A stretch of 60,071 nucleotides of DNA, taken from Lachnospiraceae bacterium. Its GTDB lineage: Bacteria; Bacillota; Clostridia; Lachnospirales; Lachnospiraceae. The notes below the pieces were generated by a model. That model worked only from the letters and a program-made list of their open reading frames with translations. It ran no database searches and was not told the origin of the DNA. The position numbers and the translations under genes were made by a program. Where the stretch lies: contig JAIKZI010000024.1 in NCBI GenBank assembly GCA_024682375.1, forward strand, positions 1 through 60,071, read 5' to 3'. Every line of letters begins with the position of its first letter. Position 1 is the first letter of the stretch. Of this stretch, positions 26,057 through 34,777 are shown piece after piece.

Positions 26057-26734
26057 ATGTCAGAGAGTATTATTAGTCTAAAAAATATTTCATATAAATA
26101 TGATGATCAGATTGTCTTAGATGATATTTCTTATGATTTTAAGATGGGAAAGTGCTATTGCATAATGGGACCGAATGGTTGTGGCAAGTCCACACTTTTT
26201 CGTATTCTAAATGGATTATCCTTTCCGACAAAGGGTGAGTTTTATTTCGATGGAAAACTTATTACAGAGAAGTATTTAAAGGATGAAAATGAAAGCCGGG
26301 ATTTTCATAAGAGAATAGGATTTGTATTCCAGGATTCAGAGGTACAGCTTTTTACAAGAAGTGTTATAGATGAAGTCGCCTTTGGATTGTATCAGCTCGG
26401 ACTAGATCAGAAGGAAATTGAAAGAAGAGTCTATTATTACTTAGATCTTTTAGAAATAAGACATTTGGAGAATAGAGCTCCTTTTAATTTAAGCGGCGGA
26501 GAGAAGAAAAGGGTGGCTTTGGCTTCTGTTTTTTCCATGAAACCTGAAGTGCTAATTTTAGATGAACCTCTGGCTGGATTAGATGAAGATGGACAGGAAT
26601 TTGTACTTGAGTTTTTGAAAAAACAAAAATCCGAAGATAGATTAATAATTATATCTACACATAATAAAGAACTTTGTGATGCAGTATCAGATGAGATTAT
26701 AAATATCGGAAAAAATCATAAGATTATTTCGTAG
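26057..26734 (+). CDS. cbiO: CbiO-type ATP-binding component of the ECF transporter
   Basis: 225 residues, a single ABC ATPase domain. The Walker A is GPNGCGKSTL, the Q-loop is GFVFQDSEVQLF, the signature is LSGGEKKRV and the Walker B is VLILDEPLAGLDEDG, with a switch His in ISTHNKE. It powers Ni/Co uptake with CbiM and CbiQ. It is a little shorter than typical CbiO (about 270) because the C-terminal extension is missing. It is the last gene of the operon. A GGAAAC...GTTTCC pair after the stop lacks a T-run. Confidence 0.92.
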   Translation: MSESIISLKNISYKYDDQIVLDDISYDFKMGKCYCIMGPNGCGKSTLFRILNGLSFPTKGEFYFDGKLITEKYLKDENESRDFHKRIGFVFQDSEVQLFTRSVIDEVAFGLYQLGLDQKEIERRVYYYLDLLEIRHLENRAPFNLSGGEKKRVALASVFSMKPEVLILDEPLAGLDEDGQEFVLEFLKKQKSEDRLIIISTHNKELCDAVSDEIINIGKNHKIIS

Positions 26735-26844
26735 GAAACTGATATTTACAACTTGGTTTCCAGATGATAAAATCCTATTTCGAGAAAAAAGTATAGATAA
26801 TTTATGTTATTATAAAGATATATATTAGCTTTGGGGTAAATTGA

Positions 26845-27159
26845 ATGGGTATGCGAAAGTCGTATGAAAATCGATCAGAAATATTAAATGATCTTCAGGA
26901 AGCTTTTTTAGGGAAAGATGATCATAAGCTCCTAGATGGCAATGAAGATGGTAGATTTATTGCGTCTAGAATTGCGTTTGAAGCTTATACTCCAGAAGAG
27001 ATGGAGAAGGTCTCTAGAATGAGAAGGCGTGCAAAGGAAAGGGTTGATCGTCTTAAGAAGGAACAGGCTGTCAGAAAGCAGGAACTTGAGATGTTTAAGA
27101 TAGCTTATGAGCTGAGAAAAGTAGGGGGTGTAGATGGAAAAGTTAATGGAAAGAAGTAG
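26845..27159 (+). CDS. Hypothetical protein, 104 residues, highly charged
   Basis: 104 residues, soluble, predicted helical. The second half (about 52-95) is a Lys/Arg/Glu-rich coiled coil beginning PEEMEKVSRMRRRAKERVDR. The C-terminal 15 codons overlap the start of the next gene by 26 bases in another frame. I know no family for it. Its tight coupling to the PsiE-like membrane protein suggests the two act together. Confidence 0.55.
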   Translation: MGMRKSYENRSEILNDLQEAFLGKDDHKLLDGNEDGRFIASRIAFEAYTPEEMEKVSRMRRRAKERVDRLKKEQAVRKQELEMFKIAYELRKVGGVDGKVNGKK

Positions 27160-27547
27160 AGAATACTTGACCAAGTTCGCTGATTTATTAGAGCTTTTAC
27201 TGGCTGTTTTGGTTAGCGTGATTGTGATTTTTGTTATAGTTAAATCTATTCCAGGCTTTATTGATGTACTTAAACATGATAGTGTCAGCTATGAGATTAC
27301 AGAAGTCCTTACGGACATAACTTCTATTGTAATTGGTATTGAATTTATAAAACTATTACTTAGACCGAAGATGTCTACGACAATCGAGGTTTTGGTATTC
27401 TTGATTGCAAGACATATGATTGTTCTAGAGACAACAAGTCTGGATGACTTACTTTCTGTAATCAGTATAGTTTTGCTTTTTGCCTTACAGAAGGGCATTA
27501 AGAATGTGAATATACTGCCTAAGAAGAAAAATAAAAAAGACAATTAA
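27134..27547 (+). CDS. PsiE-like small membrane protein
   Basis: 137 residues with four hydrophobic segments (about 18-38, 58-77, 83-98 and 103-120) and a Lys-rich tail. IGIEFIKLLLRP and the following VLVFLIARHMIVLE resemble the PsiE-like family, named after a phosphate-starvation-inducible protein of unknown function. The ATG at 27134 lies inside the preceding gene and has GGGGG at 27123-27129 as ribosome site, so translation is coupled. The assignment is from pattern memory and is moderate. Confidence 0.6.
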   Translation: MEKLMERSREYLTKFADLLELLLAVLVSVIVIFVIVKSIPGFIDVLKHDSVSYEITEVLTDITSIVIGIEFIKLLLRPKMSTTIEVLVFLIARHMIVLETTSLDDLLSVISIVLLFALQKGIKNVNILPKKKNKKDN

Positions 27548-27571
27548 TGATGGCGCAAAACGATTTTTTTG

Positions 27572-27600
27572 TTGTCGTCTCATATACTTAAAATTATAAA
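27572..27600 (+). promoter_or_regulatory. Candidate promoter of butyrate kinase
   Basis: TTGTCG (27572-27577), a 17 nt spacer and TATAAA (27595-27600), 50 bases before the ATG. Confidence 0.6.
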
Positions 27601-27649
27601 CGCTCCATTGTATGATTCAGATGTATAAGAAAGGGAAAGGAATCAGACA

Positions 27650-28753
27650 ATGAAGCGTTTACTTATTATTAATCCAGGTTCTACATCTACAAAAATCGCT
27701 GTTTTTGAAGATGAGAAAGAGATAAAGAGAGAAGAGTTGGTTCATTCACAGGAAGAGCTTAAAGATTTTTCTGCAATAATGGATCAGGTTGATTTTAGAA
27801 AAGAAGTCGTTAAGAATGCATTGGATAAGATGGGATATAAGATCACAGATTTCGATGCAGTTGTGGCTCGTGGTGGTGTAATTCCTCCTATTAAGACTGG
27901 AGCCTATAAGGTAAACGACGATATGATTTGGCAGCTTAAGAACAAACCTGTTTCAAATCATGCATCTAACCTCGGAGCTGTAGTAGGTTCTGAACTTGTA
28001 GCAGGAACTGATATTTCAGTATATATTTATGATGCAGTTGGAGCAGATGAGATGCTTCCAATCCTTAAGATGACTGGTCTTCCAGAACTCAAGCGTTCAT
28101 CACAGGGACATAACTTAAATATTCGTGCCAATGCTATCCGTTATGCAAAAGAACATGGAAAAGAATTGAAGGATTGTAACCTCATCGTAGCTCATTTGGG
28201 TGGTGGAGCTTCAATCGCTTTATTTAATAATGGCCGTATTATCGATATCATAAATGACGAAGATGGTCCATTTACACCGGAGAGAGCTGGTGCACTTCCT
28301 ATGGTTCAGCTTTGCAGATTGTTCTTAGATGAGAAGATTGACCATGAGGCACTCTTTAAGAGAATCAGATCACATGGTGGTTTCTTGGCATATTACAATA
28401 CAAATGATGCTAGAGATATCGAGAAGATGATTGATGAAGGTGATGAGAAGGCAAAAGAATTCTATTCAGCTTTCGCAATCAATATCGCAAAGAACATCGG
28501 AAAACTTGCTCCTGTAGTAAAGGGAAAAGTTGATGCAATCATCTTAACAGGTGGTATTGCTCGTTCTAAGAGTTTGACGGCTGAAATCAGTGACTATGTA
28601 TCATACATCGCTCCTGTAACTGTATATGCGGGTGAGAATGAGATGCAGTCTTTGGCACTTGGTATTTTAAGAGTATTAAATGGCCAGGAAGAAGCTCATA
28701 CTTTTGAAAAGGTTCTTGATTTTGAAAAGGACTATGAGAAGAATATTAGATAA
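27650..28753 (+). CDS. buk: Butyrate kinase
   Basis: 367 residues, slightly above the family's usual 355. It belongs to the acetate/propionate kinase superfamily (ASKHA fold): LLIINPGSTSTKIAVFED at the N-terminus binds the phosphates, LIVAHLGGGASIALFNNGR is the second phosphate loop and ILTGGIARSKSL the adenosine motif. It makes butyrate and ATP from butyryl-phosphate. It is a single gene with its own promoter and terminator; the phosphotransbutyrylase gene usually found next to it is not here. A branched-chain acid kinase role is possible, but the sequence fits butyrate kinase. It supports a butyrate-producing host. Confidence 0.93.
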   Translation: MKRLLIINPGSTSTKIAVFEDEKEIKREELVHSQEELKDFSAIMDQVDFRKEVVKNALDKMGYKITDFDAVVARGGVIPPIKTGAYKVNDDMIWQLKNKPVSNHASNLGAVVGSELVAGTDISVYIYDAVGADEMLPILKMTGLPELKRSSQGHNLNIRANAIRYAKEHGKELKDCNLIVAHLGGGASIALFNNGRIIDIINDEDGPFTPERAGALPMVQLCRLFLDEKIDHEALFKRIRSHGGFLAYYNTNDARDIEKMIDEGDEKAKEFYSAFAINIAKNIGKLAPVVKGKVDAIILTGGIARSKSLTAEISDYVSYIAPVTVYAGENEMQSLALGILRVLNGQEEAHTFEKVLDFEKDYEKNIR

Positions 28754-28800
28754 TTGTAAAAATACATTCTTTTTTTAGAATTATTGACACTCATAAATGG

Positions 28801-28831
28801 AAGTCTCGGTTTAAATCGAGACTTCTTTTTT
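28801..28831 (+). terminator. Terminator of buk
   Basis: AAGTCTCG and CGAGACTT pair around GTTTAAAT, followed by CTTTTTTG. Confidence 0.85.
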
Positions 28832-28890
28832 GTATACTAGAAATATAAGTTAAATAATAAGTTTCGGCAGTTTTTATCGAGGTCATATTT

Positions 28891-31065
28891 ATGAAAAGAT
28901 ATGAGTTTAGTAGCGAAGCAGTTAGAATTCTTGAAAATCTCGATGTCCCGTTTATTATCGGACAGATTATATCCAATCGTATAGTGCCACTTTTGGTGAC
29001 AAATGGTTTTTGCGATATGCTCGATTTAAATAGAAGAGATATCGGAAACATGTTTGATAAGGATATGTATCGTGCTATTCATCCGGACGATCGTGCTTTT
29101 GTGGCGGATCTCGGAAATAGATTTGCAGCAGGTACAATCAGTGATTACGACTGTGTGTTCAGAAGTTTTTCTTCTGAGCTTCAAGACTATGGAATCATAC
29201 ATGCCATGGGAAAGCATATTATTATGGAGGATGGAACGCCTCTTATAATAGTTCACTTTATGGATGAAAGTGCGCACATAGAAGGCAAAGGCGATGATTT
29301 TGCGAAAGACATCCAGAGTGTTTTTTCCCAGATGATTTCGAATAAGATGCCTCTTTTAAATAGTTATTATGATGCGCTTACTGGGCTTCCGAATATGCCT
29401 TATTTCTTCGAGCTTGCAGAAGCGGGAAGAGAAGAACTTGTGAAAAAAGGCGAAGTCCCGGCTATCATTTCTTTCGATTTTAATGGACTTAGAGAGTTTA
29501 ATTCAAAGTATGGAATTGAGGAAGGAAACAAACTTCTATGCACGTTAGCTTCAATCCTTTCAGATCTTTACAAAAATGATAACTGCGCCAGATTTGGCGA
29601 AGATCATTTCTATGTATTTACCTCGGCCAACAATATAGAAAAGAAGATTAATCAGGTTTTCTATCGCCTTGAGAATTCAAATGATGGAAAAGTACTACCG
29701 CTTCGTGTCGGAGTCTACAAGGATGAAATCAATGTTTCTAACATGGGTGAAGCCTGCGATAGAGCAAAGATTGCCTGTGATTATGATAGAAATAGTTATT
29801 TATCAAAAATTGTTTACTTTGATACAAATATGCTCAGAGAGTCTGCGGTCAGAGATTATGTATTAAATTATATAGATGCTGCGCTCGAAGAGAAATGGAT
29901 TATTCCATATTTCCAGCCTGTTATGAGGTCTATAAGTGGAAAGGTCACTGAGGAAGAAACGCTTGCGAGATGGATAGATCCGAAGAGGGGAGCTTTTTCC
30001 CCGAATGATTTCATACCGGTTCTTGAGGAATCGAAGCTTATGTATAAGCTAGATCTCTATATGGTGGATAGAGTTATCGAATCTATTTTAGAAAGAATCG
30101 AAAAGGGAATCAATCCAGTACCGATTTCAATCAATATTTCCAGAACAGATTTTGAATGCTGTGACATGGTGAGTCTTATTTCGGAAAAAATAGATCAGGC
30201 TAATCTATCTCATAAACTTATTAAGGTTGAGATTACTGAAAGCGTTCTTGGAGAGAATCCGGCTCTTTTAAAGAAAGAGATAAAGAGATTCCACGATGAA
30301 GGCATCTGTGTTTGGATGGATAATTTTGGTTCTGGATATTCGGCTTTGAATGTTATTCAGGAATTCGATGTGGATGCAATTAAACTGGATACTAAATTTA
30401 TGAAGCAGTTTAAACCACATGGTAGAAGTTATCCTATTATTGTAGGACTTATCCGTATGGCAAAGAGCCTTGGAATCAGGGTTATAGCGCAGGGTGTGGA
30501 GACAGAGTCTCAAAAGAAGATGCTTAGAGCTCTGGGTTGCGATAGTTTGCAGGGATATTATTTCTTCCAGCCTATGTCTTTAAAGAAGATTCTTGAAATC
30601 TGTGCCCATATCGAATACTCGCTTTTAGAGACTGAAAGCGAGAAGAGATATTATGATAAGATTTGCTCTTTTAGACTTACAAATCCAGTTATTGAAGGCG
30701 ACTGTGAGATGTGTAATACGATTAGATCTAGAATCTATGGAGCACCTATTGCAATCGTTGAATGGGATGGAAAGAAGCTTAAACTTTTACGTTTGAATGA
30801 AGCTTATGTCTATTATTTGAAGAGATTTAATCTTCTTTCTGAAGATGGATTTTTATATGAAGATACAGAGCCTCTATCAAGAATGCATATGAAACAGCTT
30901 ATGGATGTGATAGACGATGTATGCTTGTGTTCTTTTTTTAGAAATGAATGGGAAACACTGGGAATTAAGAAGGATTATGTCCGTTCATCTGGCTTCGTAA
31001 AGAAGGTGGCTGAAAATGATGAAGATTCAAAGGTGGCCTTGATGTTGATTTTGCCGATATACTAG
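28891..31065 (+). CDS. PAS-GGDEF-EAL protein with degenerate catalytic motifs
   Basis: 724 residues, no membrane segment. Residues 1-130 look PAS-like. Residues 165-310 are a GGDEF domain (YDALTGLPNMPYFFELAE) whose signature is changed to FGEDHF, so cyclase activity is doubtful. Residues 330-580 are an EAL domain in which the EAL signature is ETL (EEETLARW), DDFGTG has become DNFGSG, and the catalytic Glu in AQGVETESQ is kept. The lost second Asp normally helps bind metal, so phosphodiesterase activity is also doubtful. About 140 further residues follow, PAS-like with VEWDGKKLKLLRLNEAY. It could be a c-di-GMP receptor or scaffold. It is a single gene. Confidence 0.85.
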   Translation: MKRYEFSSEAVRILENLDVPFIIGQIISNRIVPLLVTNGFCDMLDLNRRDIGNMFDKDMYRAIHPDDRAFVADLGNRFAAGTISDYDCVFRSFSSELQDYGIIHAMGKHIIMEDGTPLIIVHFMDESAHIEGKGDDFAKDIQSVFSQMISNKMPLLNSYYDALTGLPNMPYFFELAEAGREELVKKGEVPAIISFDFNGLREFNSKYGIEEGNKLLCTLASILSDLYKNDNCARFGEDHFYVFTSANNIEKKINQVFYRLENSNDGKVLPLRVGVYKDEINVSNMGEACDRAKIACDYDRNSYLSKIVYFDTNMLRESAVRDYVLNYIDAALEEKWIIPYFQPVMRSISGKVTEEETLARWIDPKRGAFSPNDFIPVLEESKLMYKLDLYMVDRVIESILERIEKGINPVPISINISRTDFECCDMVSLISEKIDQANLSHKLIKVEITESVLGENPALLKKEIKRFHDEGICVWMDNFGSGYSALNVIQEFDVDAIKLDTKFMKQFKPHGRSYPIIVGLIRMAKSLGIRVIAQGVETESQKKMLRALGCDSLQGYYFFQPMSLKKILEICAHIEYSLLETESEKRYYDKICSFRLTNPVIEGDCEMCNTIRSRIYGAPIAIVEWDGKKLKLLRLNEAYVYYLKRFNLLSEDGFLYEDTEPLSRMHMKQLMDVIDDVCLCSFFRNEWETLGIKKDYVRSSGFVKKVAENDEDSKVALMLILPIY

Positions 31066-31067
31066 AA

Positions 31068-31093
31068 TAAGAGATTCATAAATGAATTTCTTT
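31068..31093 (+). terminator. Weak terminator after the GGDEF-EAL gene
   Basis: AGAGATTCAT and ATGAATTTCT pair with one mismatch around AA. The following sequence is only moderately T-rich. Confidence 0.4.
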
Positions 31094-31198
31094 CAAATAA
31101 TAGTTGAATAATTTTAGAGAAAGTGAAAGAATGGTATAAGTTTTTTTCGACTATTAGAGACATGAAAATAGTATTTTGGAAAAAGGAAACACGTATAT

Positions 31199-32584
31199 AT
31201 GGAATTATTTGGCGAGATTATTAATCGACTAGACAGTATAATTTGGGGTCCTTTGACTTTGATTTTATTTGTAGGTACAGGTGTGTATCTTACAATAAAA
31301 CTTAGGTTCTTACCTTGGATTAATTTACCTCATGCACTTAAAAGTGTTCTAAGCAGAGATGCACATAAATCCGAAGGAGCTGGAGATGTTTCAGCTTTTG
31401 GTTCACTTATGACTGCGCTCGCAGCCACAATAGGAACAGGAAATATCGTAGGTGTTGCGACAGCTATGGTAGCGGGTGGTCCTGGTGCTTTGGTATGGAT
31501 GTGGATTGCTGCGTTGTTTGGTCTTTCAACTAAGTATGCAGAGTGCTTACTTGCCACAAAATATCGTGAAGTAAATGAAAAGGGCGAGATTTCTGGTGGC
31601 CCGATGTATGCGATGAAGAACGGATTTAAGAATAAGAAAATCGGTTCAATCATGGGAACACTTTTTGCACTCTTTACTGCTATAGCAACTTTCGGAATCG
31701 GAAATATGTCTCAGGCAAATTCTATTTCAGGTTCTTTCCATAATATGTTTGGAATCTCACCTATTTTTGTTGGAATTGGTTTAACTATCATTGTATTTCC
31801 AATCGTAGTAGGTGGAATTAAGAGTATCTCAGGAGTTTCTACAATTGTAGTTCCTCTTATGGCAGTTTTATATGTAGTGGCAGGATTGGTTTGCATAATC
31901 TTGAATTACAAAAATATCCCTTCAGGTTTGGAACAGATTTTTGTTATGGCCGTAAATCCACATGCTATAGGCGGTGGTGTGATTGGATCTATCACTGTAT
32001 CAGTTATGAACGCTGTGAGATTCGGTGTAGCCAGAGGAGTTTTTTCCAATGAAGCGGGTCTAGGTTCTGCAGCTATTCCGGCAGCAGCATCCACTATCGA
32101 AGATCCTGCTAAGCAGGGATATATCAGTATGACTGGTACATTCTTCGATACAATTGTAGTTTGTACAATTACAGGTCTTACAATTGCATCATCCGGTCTT
32201 ATCGGAACTGTTGGTGCAGATGGTAAGCCACTTGAAGGTGTAGCACTTACGGCAGCAGCTTTTGGAAGTGTGCTTGGGCCAATCGGAAAATATTTGGTTT
32301 CAATCGGAATCATCCTCTTTGCATTCTCAACTATTTTAGGATGGGAGTACTATGGGGAAAAAGCATTTGAGTACTTAGTAGGTAGTACCAAGTGGAGCAT
32401 GTTCTATAGAGCATTTTTTGCTATTGTAACTTTCTTCGGTGCAACTCAGTCACTAGATTTAGTATGGGGTATTTCTGATATTATGAATGCACTTATGGCA
32501 TTCCCGAACTTGATTTCTTTGATTGTACTTAGCAATGTAATAAAGAGTGAGACTGATAGATATCAGAAGATTATAAAGAAATAG
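31199..32584 (+). CDS. Sodium:alanine/glycine symporter (AGCS family)
   Basis: 461 residues with about eleven membrane helices. Family signatures are visible: GTGNIVGVATAMVAGGPGALVWMW near residues 80-105, GPMYAMKNGF, and GVARGVFSNEAGLGSAAIPAA near 280-300. It imports alanine or glycine with Na+. The start is ATG 31199, with an AAAGGAAA site. The azlC gene begins 23 bases after its stop, so amino acid import and export genes are side by side. I saw no glycine riboswitch upstream. Confidence 0.94.
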   Translation: MELFGEIINRLDSIIWGPLTLILFVGTGVYLTIKLRFLPWINLPHALKSVLSRDAHKSEGAGDVSAFGSLMTALAATIGTGNIVGVATAMVAGGPGALVWMWIAALFGLSTKYAECLLATKYREVNEKGEISGGPMYAMKNGFKNKKIGSIMGTLFALFTAIATFGIGNMSQANSISGSFHNMFGISPIFVGIGLTIIVFPIVVGGIKSISGVSTIVVPLMAVLYVVAGLVCIILNYKNIPSGLEQIFVMAVNPHAIGGGVIGSITVSVMNAVRFGVARGVFSNEAGLGSAAIPAAASTIEDPAKQGYISMTGTFFDTIVVCTITGLTIASSGLIGTVGADGKPLEGVALTAAAFGSVLGPIGKYLVSIGIILFAFSTILGWEYYGEKAFEYLVGSTKWSMFYRAFFAIVTFFGATQSLDLVWGISDIMNALMAFPNLISLIVLSNVIKSETDRYQKIIKK

Positions 32585-32607
32585 TTTTAATTCTATTTGA
32601 GGAAAAT

Positions 32608-33330
32608 ATGGAAAAGAAAAGATTTACTGATTTTAAAGAGGGTATGCTATCTGGCATACCCATTATGTTAGGGTACTTTTCGGTATCATTTGGAGTAGGC
32701 ATTCTAGCTCATCAGGCTGGAATGTCTGTTTTTAGCGCTGCGCTTCTTTCTGCAACGAATCTTACAAGTGCAGGTGAAGTGGCAGGAATAGATATTATTG
32801 CATCTCATGGTTCGTATATTGAGATGGCGATTACTCAGTTTGTTATCAATTTTAGATATGTACTTATGGGATTGTCTTTGACTCAGAGAACGGATAAGAA
32901 TTTCAATCTCCCTCATAGGATGATTGCATCTTTTGGTATCACTGATGAAATTTTTGCGCTTTTGATTGGACATAACAGAAAGATTTCACCGTGGTTTACC
33001 TATGGTGTTATAATATTGCCTCTTATAGGTTGGACATCTGGAACAGCTCTCGGTGCAGCTGTCGGAAGTATTCTTCCGGAGTCGATTACAAATGCACTTG
33101 GAATTTTATTATATGGAATGTTTGTAGCTATTATCATTCCTCCGGCGAAGAAGGATAGAAGGATTATTTTGGCTGTAGTTTTAGCAGCTATATTTAGTTC
33201 ATGCTTTAAGTTCTTAATGCCTTTTGTTACTGGCGGATTTGCTGTGATTATATCTTCAGTTTTGGCAGCAGTGCTTTTGGCAATCTTTTTCCCAATATCT
33301 GAGAAAGAGATTGAAGAGGAGGGAAGATAA
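32608..33330 (+). CDS. azlC: AzlC-family branched-chain amino acid exporter, large subunit
   Basis: 240 residues with seven or eight hydrophobic segments. The N-terminal GMLSGIPIMLGYFSVSFGVG and VNFRYVLMGLSL-like segments are typical of AzlC. With AzlD it forms an exporter of branched-chain amino acids or analogues. The gene for AzlD begins 2 bases after its stop. Substrate is inferred from family. Confidence 0.92.
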   Translation: MEKKRFTDFKEGMLSGIPIMLGYFSVSFGVGILAHQAGMSVFSAALLSATNLTSAGEVAGIDIIASHGSYIEMAITQFVINFRYVLMGLSLTQRTDKNFNLPHRMIASFGITDEIFALLIGHNRKISPWFTYGVIILPLIGWTSGTALGAAVGSILPESITNALGILLYGMFVAIIIPPAKKDRRIILAVVLAAIFSSCFKFLMPFVTGGFAVIISSVLAAVLLAIFFPISEKEIEEEGR

Positions 33331-33332
33331 GT

Positions 33333-33632
33333 ATGTCTATTTTTATTTATATTTTTGTGATGGCATCGGTTACATATCTTATCAGAATGATTCCGTTTAC
33401 CATGTTTAGAACGACTATTCATTCACGATTTTTAAGAAGCGTGCTTTTTTATATCCCATACACTGTAATAGCGGCAATGACTATACCTGCGATTTTTTTC
33501 TCAACAGGAGATGTCTATACTTCACTGATCGGTGCTTTTGTAGCATTTATGCTTGCGTATTTCGATTGTCCGCTTATTGTGGTAGCTCTTATGGCAGCAT
33601 TTTCTGCTTTTTTAGCGGGAGTTTTTTTCTAA
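33333..33632 (+). CDS. azlD: AzlD-family branched-chain amino acid exporter, small subunit
   Basis: 99 residues, four hydrophobic helices. TYLIRMIPFTMFR at residues 11-23 is the AzlD signature. It is nearly always paired with AzlC, as here. It ends in a hydrophobic tail SAFLAGVFF. Confidence 0.92.
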   Translation: MSIFIYIFVMASVTYLIRMIPFTMFRTTIHSRFLRSVLFYIPYTVIAAMTIPAIFFSTGDVYTSLIGAFVAFMLAYFDCPLIVVALMAAFSAFLAGVFF

Positions 33633-33732
33633 AAAAAAGAAATTTCTTGAATTTTTGCAAAAAATAAAAAGGAAATTTATATATCCTCCTGTAATTATAT
33701 TTATGGAGAACTGTTTTGAAAGGAGGAGTAGT

Positions 33733-34755
33733 TTGGAAGAACTTACAATCCGCGAACAGATTGAGATTATGGAAGAGAAGAATTTGAGTCCATATGCGAC
33801 TTTGAATTCTAATTCCCGGGGAAGAGAACGAGAAGAGGAGGAATGTGATATTCGTCCGATGTTTCAAAGAGACAGAGACAGAATTTTGCATTGCAAGGCT
33901 TTTCGAAGACTGAAGAATAAAACTCAGGTTTTTTTGACTCCGCTCGGAGATCATTACAGAACTAGATTATCGCATACATTAGAGGTCTCTCAAAATGCCA
34001 GAACTATAAGCAAGGCGCTTCGGTTAAATGAGGATTTGACAGAGGCTATTGCACTTGGCCACGATTTAGGACATACACCATTCGGACATTCCGGGGAGAA
34101 GGTTCTAAATGAACTTGTCGATGGTGGTTTTATCCATAGTGAACAGAGTGTTAGAATCGTAGAACTTCTTGAAAAAGATGGCAAAGGCCTAAATTTAACA
34201 TGGGAAGTTAGAGATGGAATTAAGAATCACAGAACGAGTTGTATGCCACATACACCTGAAGGCAAGGTGGTTCGACTTTGCGATAAGATAGCGTATGTGA
34301 ATTCGGATATGGATGATGCTATTCGAGCCGAGATTCTTGCGGAGGAGGATATACCGCTTGAAATCAGAAAGACGTTGGGGTTCTCTGTAAAGAAACGTCT
34401 AAATACATTGATTCACGATGTAATCATCACGAGTGCTGATTCGCCTGATATAAGAATGTCGACAGAAATCGACGGGGCGTTATCAGATCTTCGTAAATTC
34501 ATGTTTCAGAAAGTCTATACTAATCCCGTTGCAAAGGGTGAAGAGGTAAAGGCTAAGCGTATGATACGTGAACTTTTCAAGTATTATATGCAGCATCCGT
34601 TTGATATGCCGGATAAGTTCTTGCGTATGACGGATGATGGAGTTGCTATTGATAGAGTTATTGCGGATTATATTTCCGGAATGACAGATCAGTATGCAGT
34701 TACAAAATTCAACGAATATTTCATGCCAAAGGCATGGGAAGTGGACGGTTATTAA
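33733..34755 (+). CDS. dgt: Deoxyguanosinetriphosphate triphosphohydrolase-like protein
   Basis: 340 residues. It is an HD-domain hydrolase of the type that removes triphosphate from dNTPs. HD metal motifs are visible: RLSHTLEVSQNAR, then LGHDLGHTPFGHSGE, and the later CDKIAYVNSDMDDA. DRDRILHCKAFRRLKNKTQVF is the conserved dNTPase start. I chose TTG 33733 because AAAGGAGG lies 7 bases upstream; an in-frame ATG at 33703 lacks such a site. The dnaG gene begins 22 bases downstream, a common order in Clostridia, which places dNTP control with the replication/sigma operon. Confidence 0.93.
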   Translation: MEELTIREQIEIMEEKNLSPYATLNSNSRGREREEEECDIRPMFQRDRDRILHCKAFRRLKNKTQVFLTPLGDHYRTRLSHTLEVSQNARTISKALRLNEDLTEAIALGHDLGHTPFGHSGEKVLNELVDGGFIHSEQSVRIVELLEKDGKGLNLTWEVRDGIKNHRTSCMPHTPEGKVVRLCDKIAYVNSDMDDAIRAEILAEEDIPLEIRKTLGFSVKKRLNTLIHDVIITSADSPDIRMSTEIDGALSDLRKFMFQKVYTNPVAKGEEVKAKRMIRELFKYYMQHPFDMPDKFLRMTDDGVAIDRVIADYISGMTDQYAVTKFNEYFMPKAWEVDGY

Positions 34756-34777
34756 AGTTTATAGAAAGTGTTAGTAT

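Noticed and set aside
31066-31198. Glycine riboswitch before the alanine/glycine symporter
   Set aside because: None of the conserved GGAGAG-type or ACCGAAGGGGCAA-type blocks is present in the 133 bases.
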